Shown here: positions 14,361-16,513 of the stretch, one piece after another
Layout of the letters: every line of letters starts with the position of its first letter
How positions within the stretch are numbered: the first letter of the stretch is position 1
From: Clostridiaceae bacterium
Lineage (GTDB): Bacteria > Bacillota > Clostridia > Lachnospirales > Lachnospiraceae
Length of the DNA stretch: 16,513 bases
Assembly (NCBI GenBank): GCA_018378255.1
Contig: JAGZXV010000135.1
Coordinates: 1 to 16,513, forward strand
Direction: 5' to 3'
The notes under the pieces: model-generated
Told to the model about the DNA's origin: nothing
Databases searched by the model: none
Seen by the model: the letters and a program-made list of their open reading frames with translations, nothing else
Program-made: the position numbers and the translations under genes

Positions 14361-15506
14361 ATGATTTGTATTAAGAATGGTTTGGTTCATGACGCAGTAA
14401 AGGAAGAGCCGTTTCAGGCGGATCTATTCATTGACGATGGAAAAATAGTCAGGATTGGCACCGGACTGGATCTCCCGGAGGGAACCGAAGTTTTGGATGC
14501 GGATGGTTTGGAGATTTATCCGGGTTTTGTGGAAGCCCATTGTCATTTGGGACTGGATGGTTATGGAATCGGATTTGAGGGTCAGGACTATAATGAAATA
14601 AATGATATTTTATCTCCTCAGCTGAGGGGAATCGACAGTTTCAATCCCATGGATCCATCTGTAAAAATGGCGGCAGAGGCTGGAATTACCTGTGTTGCAA
14701 CCGGCCCAGGAAGTTCCAATGTGCTGGGAGGCACTTTTATCGCTGTTAAGACGTCCGGTAAACGGGTGGATGATATGGTGATCAAAGATCCGGTGGCTAT
14801 GAAATGTGCATTTGGTGAAAATCCTAAACGAAGATATAAGGATAAAAACAACTATGCGCGTATGTCCACTGCATCTAAGCTACGCGATATGCTTTTAAAG
14901 GCCAGGGACTATAAAGAACGGCTGGAAGCAGCAGGCGGTGATGTGTTAAAAAGGCCGGCTTATGATATGAAGCTGGAGGCCCTGATTCCTGTATTGAACC
15001 GTGAAATTCCATTAAAGGCTCATGCCCATCAGGCAAATGATATCTTTACGGCAATCAGGATTGCAAAGGAATTCAATGTGAAACTTACATTAGAACATTG
15101 TACAGAAGGCCATATGATTGTGGAAGAACTGGCTAAGGAAAATTATCCTATGGCGGTGGGACCATCCCTGACACATGCTACAAAATTTGAACTTCAGAAT
15201 AAATCATTTACCACGCCAGGAGTGCTGGCGGCTGCCGGCTGCCAGGTTTCAATTATTACGGATTCACCGGTAATTCCTCAGCAATATCTGCCTCTTTGCG
15301 CGGGTCTGGCAGTGAAGGCCGGAATGGAACCATTTGCTGCTCTTCAGGCGATCACTATTAATGCGGCCAGACATATTGGAGTTGAAAACCGGGTTGGTTC
15401 GATTGAATGCGGCAAAGATGCGGATCTGGTTATCACAGACGGTTCGCCATTTGAAGTTGCAACGACCGTGTACCATGTTTTTATCGATGGAAAGCGAATT
15501 AAATAA
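14361..15506 (+). CDS. Metal-dependent amidohydrolase (imidazolonepropionase-like)
   Basis: This 381-residue cytoplasmic enzyme belongs to the amidohydrolase superfamily and should hydrolyse an amide or related C-N bond. The N-terminal beta domain is followed by a TIM barrel with EAHCHLG (metal ligands H60, H62), KAHAHQ (H221, H223), LEHCTEG (H246) and TDSP with catalytic D301. The C-terminal composite-domain motif GSIECGKDADLVITDGSP is typical. The call of a specific substrate is not possible; relatives include imidazolonepropionase and isoaspartyl or prolidase-like enzymes. AAGGAGGAG lies eight bases before the ATG. I see no clear promoter between the upstream terminator and this gene. The MerR gene follows after 17 bases and may regulate it. 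Confidence 0.88.
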   Translation: MICIKNGLVHDAVKEEPFQADLFIDDGKIVRIGTGLDLPEGTEVLDADGLEIYPGFVEAHCHLGLDGYGIGFEGQDYNEINDILSPQLRGIDSFNPMDPSVKMAAEAGITCVATGPGSSNVLGGTFIAVKTSGKRVDDMVIKDPVAMKCAFGENPKRRYKDKNNYARMSTASKLRDMLLKARDYKERLEAAGGDVLKRPAYDMKLEALIPVLNREIPLKAHAHQANDIFTAIRIAKEFNVKLTLEHCTEGHMIVEELAKENYPMAVGPSLTHATKFELQNKSFTTPGVLAAAGCQVSIITDSPVIPQQYLPLCAGLAVKAGMEPFAALQAITINAARHIGVENRVGSIECGKDADLVITDGSPFEVATTVYHVFIDGKRIK

Positions 15507-15523
15507 AATCGGGGTCAGAATGC

Positions 15524-16339
15524 ATGGAGTATAGAATTGGAGTGGTTTCAAAGCTGCTTGGGATATCGGCTGAGGGATTGAGGCTGTATGAGAGAGAGGG
15601 AATTTTAAATTCCAGGCGGGAAGAAGGCGGAGGATACCGCCTTTACGGCCATTTGGACATTACCGCATTGATGCGGGCAAGATCCTACCACAATTCCGGT
15701 TTTTCACTAAAAGAGACGGAATATCTGCTCAACACCAGCGATGTGGACGGGGTGTTGGAAAGTTATCAGAAGCGGCAGGAGGATTTGGAACAGGAGATCG
15801 CAGTAAAACAGAGAATGCTGGAATATATGAAGGAAATCCATACTCTGTCAGCCCGCATTGATGCGGATTTATGGTGTATTAAAAGGGAAATACGGCCGGA
15901 ATTATACCGGTTTGAGTTCATGGATGGCGACCGTTTAATCATTGGCCCGGAGAAATACGGGGAATTTCAAAAATGGGTGAACCTGGCGCCGTTTGCATTC
16001 CCGGCACAGCGGAACGAATGGAAAGCAGTTCAAAAGGGAGACGACCACAGTATCTCCGCTTTAGGTATTTTTGGAAAGGATGCAGAATTTCTTGGAATTG
16101 AAGAAACGGAAGGGATTGTTAGGCATCCTTCCTGCGAATGTCTGTATACGGTTGTTAAAATTGCAGGGGATGAGGCTCTGTCTTACCAGTATCTGAACCA
16201 TTTGGCTGAATATGTGAAAGAGAATCACATCCATGTTACGGGGGATCCTATTTCACGGACGTTTTTATCCATGAATAAACGGGAAAATTATACCAGGTAC
16301 AGGCAGATTTGGCTTCCGGTGGAGGAAAGCTTTATTTAA
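15524..16339 (+). CDS. MerR-family transcriptional regulator with C-terminal effector domain
   Basis: This 271-residue protein has an N-terminal winged helix-turn-helix (about 1-70; YRIGVVSKLLGISAEGLRLYEREGIL) of the MerR type, a coiled-coil dimerisation helix (about 80-115), and a C-terminal region (about 120-271) consistent with a GyrI-like small-molecule binding domain as in BmrR-type regulators. There is no Cys cluster typical of metal-sensing MerR proteins. It starts 17 bases after the amidohydrolase stop with a weak GGGG binding site, which suggests cotranscription or translational coupling. The inducer and target promoter are unknown. Its stop codon lies five bases before the right inverted-repeat arm. 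Confidence 0.88.
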   Translation: MEYRIGVVSKLLGISAEGLRLYEREGILNSRREEGGGYRLYGHLDITALMRARSYHNSGFSLKETEYLLNTSDVDGVLESYQKRQEDLEQEIAVKQRMLEYMKEIHTLSARIDADLWCIKREIRPELYRFEFMDGDRLIIGPEKYGEFQKWVNLAPFAFPAQRNEWKAVQKGDDHSISALGIFGKDAEFLGIEETEGIVRHPSCECLYTVVKIAGDEALSYQYLNHLAEYVKENHIHVTGDPISRTFLSMNKRENYTRYRQIWLPVEESFI

Positions 16340-16344
16340 CTTAT

Positions 16345-16473
16345 TGGCGGGGGTAACGCCGTGAAGAAGGGGACGCTGGGGCAGGCAGGCGCGGATCATC
16401 GGGATTCGGGAACGGATTCCGCCCCTAAGAGATACTAGGCGTTCAAGAACGAAAAAAGACAGGGCGGCGCCCA
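16345..16473 (-). repeat. Right arm of ~130-bp inverted repeat
   Basis: This is the reverse-complement partner of 95-225, with the longest identical run covering about 27 bases around the GGGGCGGAATCC core. Its gene-proximal end holds GGCG/CGCC with a loop that differs from the left copy, and its distal end holds GGGCGGCGCCC. It begins five bases after the MerR stop. No intron adjoins this copy. Confidence 0.85.
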
Positions 16474-16476
16474 TTC

Positions 16477-16504
16477 GAGGTAAACTTTTTATGAACTTTA
16501 CCTC
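16477..16504 (-). other. Hairpin next to the right repeat arm
   Basis: GAGGTAAA (16477-16484) pairs perfectly with TTTACCTC (16497-16504), leaving a 12-base loop. Read on the minus strand it ends three bases before the repeat, at the position that corresponds to the intron junction in the left copy. There is no T run right after it, so terminator function is unclear. Confidence 0.6.
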
Positions 16505-16513
16505 TTAAGGGGC

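Overview
The window looks like chromosomal DNA of a Gram-positive anaerobe of the Clostridia, most likely Lachnospiraceae. The clues are strong GGAGG-type ribosome binding sites, DacA/DacF-type and SH3/glucosaminidase wall enzymes, a biotin-dependent Na+ pump operon, and a Firmicutes-type LexA box in front of dinB. This placement is inference from gene content and style; no rRNA or tRNA gene is present to confirm it.

Layout. Positions 1-94 are the 3' end (domains V and VI) of a group II intron whose body lies outside the window. Directly after its last base starts a ~130-bp repeat (95-225). A second copy lies in inverted orientation at the other end (16345-16473), so about 16.1 kb of ordinary-looking genes sit between the two arms. 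Each arm follows a gene 3' end in the same orientation. Next come an RluA-type pseudouridine synthase (minus), a small acidic protein of unknown function (plus) that shares a divergent promoter region with it, and dinB (minus) with a LexA box and a TTG start. A D,D-carboxypeptidase then runs divergently from dinB.

The centre (4258-9700) is a five-gene operon with a sigma-A-type promoter and a strong terminator: a divergent acyl-CoA-type carboxyltransferase, a lipoprotein form of the OadG/delta subunit, a biotin carrier protein, the membrane Na+ pump subunit OadB/MmdB, and a pyruvate/oxaloacetate-type (5S) carboxyltransferase. Two different carboxyltransferases sharing one biotin carrier and one Na+ pump suggest a hybrid of Na+-translocating decarboxylase and transcarboxylase. 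It would link pyruvate/oxaloacetate to an acyl-CoA/carboxyacyl-CoA pair and to the membrane Na+ gradient.

After the terminator come a 27-codon remnant of an Smr-domain gene, a Nudix hydrolase with a zinc ribbon, and a two-gene cell-surface unit. The surface unit is an SH3/glucosaminidase whose catalytic domain seems to be split by a ~145-residue Gly/Ser/Pro linker, and a membrane-anchored cohesin-like protein with a long cytoplasmic tail. Both carry a cadherin-like beta-sandwich domain. A bidirectional-type terminator closes the unit. The last two genes are a metal-dependent amidohydrolase and a MerR-family regulator, probably cotranscribed.

The points most worth a second look are the intron/inverted-repeat arrangement, the dual-carboxyltransferase pump operon with its lipoprotein OadG, the split glucosaminidase, and the overlapping divergent promoters with a possibly leaderless mRNA.
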